This document shows positions 7,579-15,230 of a stretch of DNA of 64,000 nt, piece by piece (positions within the stretch are counted from its first letter, which is position 1; each line of letters begins with the position of its first letter). Location of the stretch: the NCBI GenBank assembly GCA_022827785.1, contig JAJEIM010000022.1, positions 48,931 through 112,930 of the forward strand, given 5' to 3'. Source of the DNA: Acidimicrobiia bacterium (GTDB lineage: Bacteria > Actinomycetota > Acidimicrobiia > Spongiisociales > Spongiisociaceae). Under the pieces are notes generated by a model. The model saw nothing but the letters and a program-made list of their open reading frames with translations, was not told the origin of the DNA and searched no databases. The position numbers were made by a program, and so were the translations under genes.

Positions 7579-9083
7579 CGCCGCGCTCCGGCCTGTTCCG
7601 CGCCGGCCAGGGCCACGGCCTCGATCATCGGGTAATAGCCGGTGCAACGGCAAAGGTTGCCCGCCAGGGCGGTGGTGATCTCCTCGGTGGTGGGGACGGG
7701 AATCCCGTCCAGAAGCTTGGTGGCAGATACCAGGAATCCGGGGATGCAGTAGCCGCACTGGACGGCGCCGGTGCGGCAGAAGGCTTCCTGCACCGGAGTG
7801 AGCCTGCCGTTGGCCAGTCCCTCCACGGTGACGACCTCCGCCCGGTGGGCCCGGTAGGCGGGAGTCAGGCAGGACAGGGCGGCCTCGGAGTCCAAGAGGA
7901 CCATGCAGGAGCCGCATTCTCCCTCGGCGCAGCCCTCCTTGGTTCCGGTCAGGGGCGATCCCGAGGCCGGACCCGCTACGTCCCGTAACCAGTCCAGCAG
8001 GGTCAGGTCGGAGCCGCTCGAGGTGATCACCGGCATCCCGTTGACGGTCGCTTCGATCGGGTCTCCGGGCCGGTGAGAGTGCGACTCGCCAAGGGTAGGG
8101 GGAACAGAGGATCCGAAATGAACGGGACGGGACGGAACATTGCGTCGTTCGTCGCCGCTCGCCAGCGCGGCCAACCCTCGGCGGACCATCACCTCGGTCA
8201 TCCTCCTCCGGTACTCGCCCGTCCCCCGCACGCCGCTCTGGGGATCGAGCCCGGTGGCGGAGACGGTGGCCGCCGCCGAGATGGTCTCCTCGTCCAGCTT
8301 CCGGCCCGCCAGCACTCCCTCGGCTTCGGAGGCCCGCACGATCACCGGCGCCACCTTCCCCAGGGCTATCCGAGCCATGGTCACCACGCCGTCCGGGTCG
8401 CGTTCGATGACCATGGCGATGTGAACCACCGAGATGGCCTGCGCCATCCGCTGGCCCAGCTTCAGGAACAGCCCGGATTGCGAGTCGGTGAGCGCGGGGA
8501 AGCCGATGCCGGTCACCATCTCGTCGGGGGAGAGCACGGTCCGCCGGTTCCCGGTGAAGAACCGGTCCAACCCGACCCGGCGCTCTCCTCTCTCCCGGGA
8601 GCGGATGGTCAGCCAGGCGTCCAGGGCGGTGAGAGCGGAGATGGTGTCGTTGGCCGGGCTGGCCGTTACCAGGTTCCCCACCACCGTGGAGCGAGCCTGG
8701 AGAGGAGGCGCTCCGACCTCCAGCGATGCCTGCGCCAGGGGGAGGGCTCGTTCCCACAACAGGCCGGAGGCCACCACATCGCCATGGGTCACCAGCGGTC
8801 CCAAGTGGATCGTCCCCTCGGAGTCCTGTTCGATGCGGTCCAGGCCACCCAACCGGGAGATGTCCACCAACACCTCAACCTCGGGCCGGGAGCCGCGGCG
8901 CATCTCCAGTACCAGGTCGGTCCCCCCGGCGATCAACCGCGCCCGACTCCGGTGAGCAGCGAGGAGCGCCAGGGTCTCGTCCACAGAAGAGGGTGACTCG
9001 TAATGGTTGACGAGATCCCCCCGGTCCTGAACTCCGTTCAGCCGGTACTGGATCTCCCGCAATAAGGTGCTATTGCCACCCAC
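7575..9083 (-). CDS. Xanthine dehydrogenase family, fused FAD-binding and 2Fe-2S subunit
   Basis: A 502-residue electron-transfer subunit fusing what are often two proteins. Residues about 27-310 form the medium-chain FAD-binding domain (IAGGTDLVLEMR, then TVVGNLVTASPANDT, the expected FAD pyrophosphate and isoalloxazine blocks). Residues about 340-495 form a 2Fe-2S subunit with ferredoxin-like cysteines (GCAEGECGSC) and the second cluster (QCGYCIPGF, GNLCRCTGYYP). The order FAD then 2Fe-2S is the reverse of the classical single-chain enzyme. It passes electrons from the molybdenum centre of the coupled downstream subunit to NAD or another acceptor. The GTG start at 9083 has no convincing ribosome site; the first clear domain residue is near position 27, so a slightly later start is possible. 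Confidence 0.88.
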   Translation of the reverse strand: MGGNSTLLREIQYRLNGVQDRGDLVNHYESPSSVDETLALLAAHRSRARLIAGGTDLVLEMRRGSRPEVEVLVDISRLGGLDRIEQDSEGTIHLGPLVTHGDVVASGLLWERALPLAQASLEVGAPPLQARSTVVGNLVTASPANDTISALTALDAWLTIRSRERGERRVGLDRFFTGNRRTVLSPDEMVTGIGFPALTDSQSGLFLKLGQRMAQAISVVHIAMVIERDPDGVVTMARIALGKVAPVIVRASEAEGVLAGRKLDEETISAAATVSATGLDPQSGVRGTGEYRRRMTEVMVRRGLAALASGDERRNVPSRPVHFGSSVPPTLGESHSHRPGDPIEATVNGMPVITSSGSDLTLLDWLRDVAGPASGSPLTGTKEGCAEGECGSCMVLLDSEAALSCLTPAYRAHRAEVVTVEGLANGRLTPVQEAFCRTGAVQCGYCIPGFLVSATKLLDGIPVPTTEEITTALAGNLCRCTGYYPMIEAVALAGAEQAGARR

Positions 9084-9193
9084 GACTCGGTGACTCTAGC
9101 AGGCTGAATCACAATGATGGAATTCGGCCGAAGGCCACCTTGCCGACGGGCCGAATCGCGCTGGTCATCGGGCCGGTCCGGGTGGCGGGGATC

Positions 9194-9553
9194 TCAGAGC
9201 CGGAAGCGGCGACCTTTCCTGAGTGATTCGGTCCGCAGGTCTACCTCGACCCCCGCAGCCTGCAGGGCGATAACCCCCAGTAGCGGCTCCGTGCCGGCCG
9301 CCCCGAACGCGATCAGGCCGCCGATGATCTCGCCCATGAACTCGAGATCCCCTGTAGTGACATCGACGGTCACCTCGCTGCCGTCGGCCAGTTCGTAGAC
9401 CCGCTCCCCTTTGGGAGCCAGGCCGATACCTTCCAGGTATGGCCTCGGCACAAAGCAGTCGCTGGCGCTTGTATCGACCAGGAAGTGACCCTCCCAGGTT
9501 CTCTCCGGCTCGGCGGGGTTCCGTATCAAGACCGGCACATGTGTCTCACCCAC
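9194..9553 (-). CDS. Small retropepsin-like (clan AA) aspartic protease homologue
   Basis: A 119-residue soluble protein with the single-lobe aspartic protease pattern: strand, FLVDTSASDCFVP (active-site triad DTS where DTG or DSG is usual), an ELADGSEV flap-like hairpin, and a second hydrophobic hairpin ending in PLLGVIALQAAGVEVDL, where the family has a conserved hydrophobic-hydrophobic-Gly. Such proteins (the AF_0612-like group) would act as homodimers with one Asp per chain. Replacement of the Gly in the triad by Ser may mean altered or lost activity. The GTG start at 9553 has only a weak ribosome site. A near-consensus promoter lies 50 bases upstream, suggesting a monocistronic, well expressed gene. 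Physiological substrate unknown. Confidence 0.7.
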   Translation of the reverse strand: MGETHVPVLIRNPAEPERTWEGHFLVDTSASDCFVPRPYLEGIGLAPKGERVYELADGSEVTVDVTTGDLEFMGEIIGGLIAFGAAGTEPLLGVIALQAAGVEVDLRTESLRKGRRFRL

Positions 9554-9603
9554 TACGATGGCGCCTTCACCTAATCCTGCATCTGTACTACGCGCCTACC
9601 ACT

Positions 9604-9632
9604 GTTATACGTCGATCGGCTTCCCTTGTCAA
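9604..9632 (-). promoter_or_regulatory. Near-consensus sigma-70-type promoter for the aspartic-protease-like gene
   Basis: On the minus strand TTGACA (9632-9627) and TATAAC (9609-9604) are separated by exactly 17 bases. It is the best -35/-10 pair I saw in the window. The predicted transcription start is near 9597, giving a leader of about 44 bases. Confidence 0.7.
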
Positions 9633-9653
9633 CCCCCTCGCGCCTGTGCCGAT

Positions 9654-11393
9654 TCAGGCTCGCAGCACGGGTAGGGACACCCGTGTGGGATAGGAGCGGT
9701 TGTGGAGCACCGTCTGGGTAGCCGGGATCGAGTCGAGCGGTCCGTCGGTCAGCGGCCGGGCGCCCGTGTTCAGGTTCCGGTCCCATTGGGGGAAGTCGGA
9801 ACTGGAGATGTCGAGCCGGAGGCGCGACCCTGCGCCCACCCGGGCGCCCACCGGGCCCAACTCGATCTTGAACTCGTACACGTGGCCGGGGGTCAGCAAC
9901 TCGGGATCCGACAGCGAGTCCCGGTAACGCGCCCGGAGGATCCCCTCCTGCAGGTTGACCGAGCGGCCGGCCTCGTCCACCACGCAGAGCCGGGCGGTGA
10001 AGTCGGTGTCGATAGCGGTGGTAGCCGCGTACAGGGTCACCTCAACATCCCCGACCAGCTCGATGTCCTCCGACAGAGGCTCCGACGTGTACACCAGCAC
10101 CATCCGTGACACCTCCGCCTCGTGCTGGTCGGCCGGGCCCATCGGGGTGATGCTGTCGAAGCAGCACGAGTGACCCCCCATGGACGGAACGGGCACTCCA
10201 GGCTCGTAGACGAAGATGTCAGGCGGCTCGTCGCCGGGCGCGGTGCGGTCGAGCCTGCCGTCACCGAACTTGGAGTTGGCGCACCCGTCGGAGTGGACGA
10301 ACCAGTCCTCCACCACCGCCTCCTCGGGCGGCCACGAGGCGAAGTCCCGCCATCGCCCGTCCAGCGTGAAGGCGGTCACCCGGCTGTCCATGACCCCCGT
10401 TTCCCTGCCTTTCAGGGTCTGGTCGAACCACCTGACCAGCCAGGAGTCGATCTCCATCGTCGACGGACCGTCGGACCCGAGCCGGCTGACCGGCGTCCAC
10501 GGCATATGCGCCCAGGGTCCGACGACCAGCTTCTGGTTGTCACGCGTCCGGTCGTCGTGACCGGCACCGGAGAGGCCCACGAAGTTCTTGACCGTGCCGG
10601 TTAGGAACACGTCGTACCAGCCGGCCACGTGCAGCGCCGGAACCCGGATCCGGCTGTAGTCCTCGTCGATGCTCCACCGTTTCCAGTAGTCGTCGTAGGA
10701 GCAATGCTCCGCCCAGTCGTTGAAGTAGGGCACGTGCGGGGTCTGGAGCGGCGGATAACCGGCCACGGGAAGGCTGTGGTACCAGTTGGGAGCAGCGCCC
10801 AGGGCCGCGGCCAGACCGATATGACCTTCGAGGTCGCCGGCCCGCTGCGCCGTCTCCAGCCCGAGGAGCGTGGCCCAGTAGCCGATGAAGGCCAGCGCGA
10901 GGGCCCCGCCGTTGTAGGTCCACCCGTCGTAGTACTGCGAGGCGGTGAAGGCCGGTGTGATGGAGGCGAGGGAGGGTGGCGCCGTCACCGCCGCCAGGAG
11001 CTGGGTCGCACCGACATAGGAGAACCCCATCATTCCGACCCGGCCATCGGATCCCGCCAGGCGGGCCGCCCACTCGACCGAGTCGTAACCGTCGTCCATC
11101 TCGTGGAGGTAGGGGTAGAAGTCACCCTCGGACGCGTACCGGCCCCGGCAGTCCTGAACCACCACCACGTACCCCTGGGCGGCGAACCAGGCCGGGTGAG
11201 CGCTACCGAAGGTGGGAACGCCCGACCGCTTGTCGTAGATCGAGCGCGTGAGCAGCACCGGCAAATCGGCCCGGGTCTGGGGACGGTAGACGTCGGCGCG
11301 CAGCACGGTCCCGTCCCTCATGGTGCCTTCCACGTCTCGTTCAACGGTGACACCGAGTCCCGGCATCTCCTCGATCAGGGGGGTGGTGGTCAT
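9654..11393 (-). CDS. CocE/NonD family alpha/beta hydrolase (S15 X-Pro dipeptidyl-peptidase type)
   Basis: A 579-residue esterase/acylase of the CocE family. The N-terminal alpha/beta-hydrolase domain has VQDCRGRYASEG (oxyanion region) and the nucleophile elbow GFSYVG with catalytic Ser; the helical cap follows (WTYNGGALA region); the Asp is in GWYDVF and the His in VVGPWAHM, as in cocaine esterase and glutaryl-acylase relatives. The C-terminal jelly-roll domain (residues about 360-575) contains the usual LTPGHVYEFKIEL segment. Start ATG 11393 follows GAGGAG by 4 bases. No signal peptide, so likely cytoplasmic. It diverges from the PPOX-aminotransferase-M20-RraA operon, which could use the acid or amine it releases; that link is a guess. 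Confidence 0.9.
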   Translation of the reverse strand: MTTTPLIEEMPGLGVTVERDVEGTMRDGTVLRADVYRPQTRADLPVLLTRSIYDKRSGVPTFGSAHPAWFAAQGYVVVVQDCRGRYASEGDFYPYLHEMDDGYDSVEWAARLAGSDGRVGMMGFSYVGATQLLAAVTAPPSLASITPAFTASQYYDGWTYNGGALALAFIGYWATLLGLETAQRAGDLEGHIGLAAALGAAPNWYHSLPVAGYPPLQTPHVPYFNDWAEHCSYDDYWKRWSIDEDYSRIRVPALHVAGWYDVFLTGTVKNFVGLSGAGHDDRTRDNQKLVVGPWAHMPWTPVSRLGSDGPSTMEIDSWLVRWFDQTLKGRETGVMDSRVTAFTLDGRWRDFASWPPEEAVVEDWFVHSDGCANSKFGDGRLDRTAPGDEPPDIFVYEPGVPVPSMGGHSCCFDSITPMGPADQHEAEVSRMVLVYTSEPLSEDIELVGDVEVTLYAATTAIDTDFTARLCVVDEAGRSVNLQEGILRARYRDSLSDPELLTPGHVYEFKIELGPVGARVGAGSRLRLDISSSDFPQWDRNLNTGARPLTDGPLDSIPATQTVLHNRSYPTRVSLPVLRA

Positions 11394-11410
11394 GGCGCTC
11401 CTCAGCCTCT

Positions 11411-11420
11411 GGACATGTCC
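11411..11420. promoter_or_regulatory. Perfect 10-bp palindrome in a divergent promoter region
   Basis: GGACATGTCC is perfectly symmetric and lies between the CocE gene and the PPOX gene, 18 bases upstream of the CocE start. It is a candidate operator or simply part of the untranslated leader; no regulator gene is adjacent. Confidence 0.25.
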
Positions 11421-11528
11421 GGGCGGGGCTGCCCGGTTCGGTAGCATTCTGCGGGACAGCGGCGGACGAAGCAACCAGTCCTCCCGGCAACGGATCCGGC
11501 TGGGGCCCGGAAAGAGACGGAGGCGCGC

Positions 11529-12101
11529 ATGAGCGAGTTCAGGCAGGACACCTACTACGAGGAGGGCTCCGACGCCGGCGGGATGCCGCAGAGTCACATC
11601 GAGGAGTTCCTCGCAAGCCCGGACAGCACGTGGTTGCTCAAGCTGGCCTTCGTCAAGGAGGACGGATGGCCGATGGTGGTGCCGCTCTGGTACCAGTGGG
11701 ACGGCGAGGCCTTCTACGTGGTCGGGCGCAAGCGCTCCGGGTGGGTGCATGACCTGGCGCGCAACCCGCAGTGCGCCGTCTGTATCGAGGAACTCGCCCA
11801 TCCACGCATCCGCAAGGTGCTGGCCCAGTGCACCGCCGAGATCGTCGAGGGTCCGGCCAAGGGCGAGGGTTCGAAGTGGGTTCCGGTGGCCGACGAGATG
11901 GCAGTCCGCTACACCGGGCCTTCGGGACCGGAGCAACTGAAGGCGTCGTGGGACTGGGATCGTTACCTGGTGCGGCTGGTGCCCCGTGACGGCAAGCTGA
12001 CCACATGGCAGGGGGCCGACTGGGCGCTCCGTTACTTCGATGCGGGCCAGCGCCCCGACCTGGAGGAGAAGGCCCGGCAGCGGGAGGCCGGCGCCCTGTG
12101 A
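11529..12101 (+). CDS. Pyridoxamine 5'-phosphate oxidase-like (PPOX) family protein
   Basis: A 190-residue split-barrel flavin/F420-binding protein. The first part (WLLKLAFVKEDGWPMVVPLWYQWDG broken by strand turns) followed by RKRSGWVHDLARNPQCAVCIE is the typical arrangement of PPOX-class proteins, in which Lys/Arg residues after the second strand contact the cofactor phosphate and the helix HDLARNP closes the barrel. Many actinobacterial members use F420 rather than FMN, but the cofactor cannot be told here. GGAGG lies shortly before the ATG. Its stop overlaps the GTG of the aminotransferase by 4 bases, so it is the first gene of a coupled four-gene operon. Confidence 0.8.
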   Translation: MSEFRQDTYYEEGSDAGGMPQSHIEEFLASPDSTWLLKLAFVKEDGWPMVVPLWYQWDGEAFYVVGRKRSGWVHDLARNPQCAVCIEELAHPRIRKVLAQCTAEIVEGPAKGEGSKWVPVADEMAVRYTGPSGPEQLKASWDWDRYLVRLVPRDGKLTTWQGADWALRYFDAGQRPDLEEKARQREAGAL

Positions 12102-13267
12102 GGGGCCTGGCCGACCAGGCCGTCTCGCTGGCCCGGTCCGAGATCCGGGTCCTGTTCGACCGGGCGGCGGCCCGTCCCGACAGCATCCGCCTCGAGGTGG
12201 GTGAGCCCAGCTTCCCGACTCCCGAGCACATCGTGGCCGGCGCCGCCGCGGCAGCCCGGGCGGGCTGGACCGGCTACGGACCCAACGGCGGGCTGCCGGG
12301 CCTGCGGGAGTTGCTGTCCGCCAAGGTGGAGGAGGTGGACGGGTTCTCCGCCCATCCGGACCGGATCGTGGTCACTCCCGGCGGGATGAACGCCCTCTTC
12401 TCCACCTACTTCGCGCTCCTCAACCCCGGCGACGAGGTGCTCCTGCCCACGCCCGGATTCCCCAACATGGACGGCATGGTGCGCCTCCTGGGAGGAACGC
12501 CCGTGTTCTATCAACTGGAGGCCTCAGACGGCTTCCTGCCCGACCCGGAACGGCTCCGAGCACTGATCTCGGACCGGACGGCCATGCTCTTCGTCAACAC
12601 ACCGTCCAACCCGACGGGGTCGGTGTTCCCCCCTGGCCTGATGCAGGAGCTCGTCGAGCTATGCAACCGCCACGATCTCTGGTTGCTTTCGGACGAGGTC
12701 TACGACGAGTTGGTACTGGACGAAGCAGCCGAGCACACCGCGGCCGCCCGTTACGACGAGGCGGGCCGGGTGATCACCGTCTACAGCTTCTCGAAGGTCT
12801 ACGCCATGACCGGCTGGCGGGTCGGCTACGCGGTAGCGCCGCCCCCGGTGGCCGACCTGCTGCGCAAGTTACAAGAACCACAACTGTCCTGTCCGAGCAC
12901 CATCTCCCAGAAGGCGGCCGAGGCGGCCCTGCTGGGACCCAAAGAACCGATCCGGGCCATGCTGGATGCCTACCGGAGACGCCGCGCCGGCGCAATCCGC
13001 ACCGCCACCGAAGCCGGGCTCGAACTGGTGGCGCCCGCAGGCACTCTCTACACGCTGGTCAGGGTAGAGACGCACGGACGGTCGATGCTGCAGTTCACCC
13101 TCGACCTGCTCGACAACCACGGGGTCAGCGTGGCGCCGGGATCGGTGTTCGGGCCGGGCGGCGACGGTTACGTACGGATATCCCTGGCAGCGGGCGAGGA
13201 CCAGATCACCGAGGGCCTCCGCCGGCTGGCCATGGCGTGCCGGGAGAGAACACTGGTGAGCGCATGA
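12098..13267 (+). CDS. Class I/II PLP-dependent aminotransferase
   Basis: A 389-residue fold-type I aminotransferase. Visible are GYGPNGGLPGLRELL (N-terminal substrate region), TPGGMNALFSTYF (PLP phosphate-binding), NTPSNPTGSVF (the conserved NPTG block), LLSDEVYDELV (Asp to pyridine N and Tyr), and YSFSKVYAMTGWRVG containing the Schiff-base Lys. The usual Arg binding substrate carboxylate is in GYVRISLA near the C-terminus. The GTG at 12098 is 10 bases after GGGAGG and overlaps the previous stop (GTGA); an upstream start at 12005 would lie inside the PPOX gene. Downstream ATGA overlap with the M20 gene indicates coupled translation. Amino donor unknown. Confidence 0.9.
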   Translation: MRGLADQAVSLARSEIRVLFDRAAARPDSIRLEVGEPSFPTPEHIVAGAAAAARAGWTGYGPNGGLPGLRELLSAKVEEVDGFSAHPDRIVVTPGGMNALFSTYFALLNPGDEVLLPTPGFPNMDGMVRLLGGTPVFYQLEASDGFLPDPERLRALISDRTAMLFVNTPSNPTGSVFPPGLMQELVELCNRHDLWLLSDEVYDELVLDEAAEHTAAARYDEAGRVITVYSFSKVYAMTGWRVGYAVAPPPVADLLRKLQEPQLSCPSTISQKAAEAALLGPKEPIRAMLDAYRRRRAGAIRTATEAGLELVAPAGTLYTLVRVETHGRSMLQFTLDLLDNHGVSVAPGSVFGPGGDGYVRISLAAGEDQITEGLRRLAMACRERTLVSA

Positions 13268-14505
13268 CCGGTACCAGGACCGAGTACCTCCTCCGCTCGT
13301 ACCTGGAGGAGCGCCGGGACGAGGTACTCGAATTCGCCCGGGAGCTGATCCGCACACCGTCCCCCAACCCGCCCGGTGACGAGCGGGCCGTGGCCGACCT
13401 GGTCACCTCCCGGCTGGCCGACCTGGGCGTGACCGGCACAGAACGGGTGGGGGCGACGCCGGAGCGACCCAACCTCATCGTCCGGATTCCCGGATCGGGC
13501 GGCGGTCCCAAGCTGATGCTCTCCGGGCACCTGGACACCAAGCCGGCCGGGGACCTCGAGGCGTGGAATACCGACCCGTGGGATCCGGTCCTCGAGGACG
13601 GCAACCTGACCGGGCTCGGATCGGGTGACATGAAGGCGGCCGTGGCCGGAATGGTCTACGCGCTGGGCGCCATCCGGTCTGTGGGACCGCTAGCCGGGGA
13701 CCTGGTGGCCGTCTTCACCGCGGACGAGGAAGCGGGATCGCTGCTCGGCTCCAAGTGGATGGCGGACAACGGCCTGCTGGACGCCGATGTTGCCATCATC
13801 GGCGAACCGAGCGGAATCGAGCGCGAGTGGGAATCGATCCACCTGGTGTCGAGGGGCGCGGCCCTCTTCAAGGTGAAGGTCACGGGCACCCAGATGCACT
13901 CCTCCATCTCGGACCGCATCGAAGGGATCAACGCCACCGTCCAGATGGCCCGGCTGATCGATCGGATGGACCGGGACCTGGAGAGCTACCTGACGTACGA
14001 GCCCCACCCACTGTGCCCCACCGGACCGACGGTCAATGTGGGGGTCATGGCCGAGGCCGGGGTGTTCTACGGCGTCTATCCGGGCAATGCCGAGTTCGCC
14101 TGCGACATCCGCACCCTGCCCGGCATGGGGGAGCGGCAGATGATCGACGACATCAACCGCTTCCTCACTGCCGCCATGACGGACCAGCCCAACCTGCGCG
14201 CCGAGTTGGTCTGGGAGTTGATGGTGCCCGCCACCGAGATATCCGCCGATGAGCCCGTTATAGGGATCCTGCAGAAAGCCACCGCCGAGGTGCTGGGCCA
14301 CGAACCGCGCCTCGACGCCTTCCCCGGCGCCACCGACGCCCCGCATTTCCAGCTGACCGCCGGGATCCCGTGCGTGGCGGCCTTCGGACCGGGCATGCTC
14401 CCCCGCGCCCATAGCCCCAACGAGTTCCTGTCCGCCGGCAGCGTGGCCCTCGGGGCGCAAATCTACGGGCTGGCCGCGCTGCGCTACCTGGGAGGGTTGA
14501 CATGA
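13264..14505 (+). CDS. M20 family metallopeptidase / amidohydrolase
   Basis: A 413-residue di-zinc hydrolase with LSGHLDTKPAG (zinc His), GLGSGDMKAAVAG (bridging Asp), FTADEEAGS (catalytic and zinc Glu), IIGEPSG (zinc region), the dimerisation-domain TVNVGVMAEAG, and a terminal AHSPNEFL (last zinc His). It resembles the ArgE/DapE/succinyl-diaminopimelate desuccinylase-type subgroup but there is no lysine or arginine biosynthetic context. Both ends overlap neighbouring genes by 4 bases (ATGA), so expression is stoichiometrically tied to the aminotransferase before it and the RraA-like gene after it. A likely role is releasing an amino acid from an N-acyl form for transamination; this is inference. 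Confidence 0.9.
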   Translation: MTGTRTEYLLRSYLEERRDEVLEFARELIRTPSPNPPGDERAVADLVTSRLADLGVTGTERVGATPERPNLIVRIPGSGGGPKLMLSGHLDTKPAGDLEAWNTDPWDPVLEDGNLTGLGSGDMKAAVAGMVYALGAIRSVGPLAGDLVAVFTADEEAGSLLGSKWMADNGLLDADVAIIGEPSGIEREWESIHLVSRGAALFKVKVTGTQMHSSISDRIEGINATVQMARLIDRMDRDLESYLTYEPHPLCPTGPTVNVGVMAEAGVFYGVYPGNAEFACDIRTLPGMGERQMIDDINRFLTAAMTDQPNLRAELVWELMVPATEISADEPVIGILQKATAEVLGHEPRLDAFPGATDAPHFQLTAGIPCVAAFGPGMLPRAHSPNEFLSAGSVALGAQIYGLAALRYLGGLT

Positions 14506-15173
14506 GCATTCCATCAACCGAGCTCTGCGCTCGTTACCGGAGGCTGTACGTGCCGGCAGTGTGCGACGCCCTCTACTGGATGGGACTACGCGAGCAGGTC
14601 CTGCCCAGCTACCTGCGACCTCTCTTCCCCGAACAACGCATCGCCGGACTGGCCCATACCGTCCAGGGAGCGCCCATCGAGCCCTGGGTAAAGCGCGAAC
14701 CCGGCATCGAGCGGATCACCTCCTACCTGCAGGTGTTCGAGGATCTCACTCCCGACAGCGTGCTTGTGTCGGTCACTCCGGACACCCACGTGGGGCACCT
14801 GGGCGAGCTGTGTTGCAACTCGGCCCGGCAACACGGCTGCGTGGGCGCCATCCTGGACGGCAACCTGCGGGACATCGAGGGGATCCGGGACATCGGGTTC
14901 CAGGTGTTCTACCGGGACCTCTCGCCGCTCAACGCCATCGGGCGCTGGGAGATGGTGGCCTCCCAGGTTCCGGTGACCATCGGCGACGTCACCGTCCACC
15001 CGGGGGACGTGGTTCTGGCCGAGTTCGACGGCATCCTGGTCATCCCCCGCGACGACGCGGAGCGGGTGCTGGAACGGGCCGAGGAGATCGAGGGCGCCGA
15101 GAAGCTGGTCCGGGAGGAGATGCGGGAGGGCGAGTCGCCGCTGGCGAGCCTGGACCGCCACGGATACATCTGA
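14502..15173 (+). CDS. RraA-like / HMG aldolase-type lyase
   Basis: A 223-residue member of the RraA/4-hydroxy-4-methyl-2-oxoglutarate aldolase fold. The diagnostic block is at residues about 104-131: LGELCCNSARQHGCVG, then ILDGNLRD, where the Gly-rich turn, Arg and Asp line the active site of divalent-metal-dependent class II pyruvate aldolases and oxaloacetate decarboxylases. The C-terminal VHPGDVVLAEFDGILVIP segment is also typical. The C-terminal helix ends in an acidic coiled region. It is the last gene of the four-gene operon (ATGA overlap with the M20 gene). Role: probably C-C cleavage of a hydroxylated 2-oxo acid produced by the transaminase; family membership in the narrower RraA (RNase E inhibitor) sense is unlikely in this setting. 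Confidence 0.8.
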   Translation: MSIPSTELCARYRRLYVPAVCDALYWMGLREQVLPSYLRPLFPEQRIAGLAHTVQGAPIEPWVKREPGIERITSYLQVFEDLTPDSVLVSVTPDTHVGHLGELCCNSARQHGCVGAILDGNLRDIEGIRDIGFQVFYRDLSPLNAIGRWEMVASQVPVTIGDVTVHPGDVVLAEFDGILVIPRDDAERVLERAEEIEGAEKLVREEMREGESPLASLDRHGYI

Positions 15174-15230
15174 GCCGGCCCGTGTGCCTGTCTGCCACGG
15201 GACCCGTTTGCTGAGCACCGTTTCCCGCTG

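Noticed and set aside
5374..7635. 753-codon open frame on the plus strand
   Set aside because: Antisense to the molybdenum hydroxylase subunit; its translation is His/Arg/Gly-rich, has no domain pattern and arises from codon bias at high GC.
7579..8757. Upstream extension of the molybdopterin subunit
   Set aside because: Lies antiphase within the FAD/2Fe-2S gene; the start at 7578 gives the normal family beginning and the ATGA overlap.
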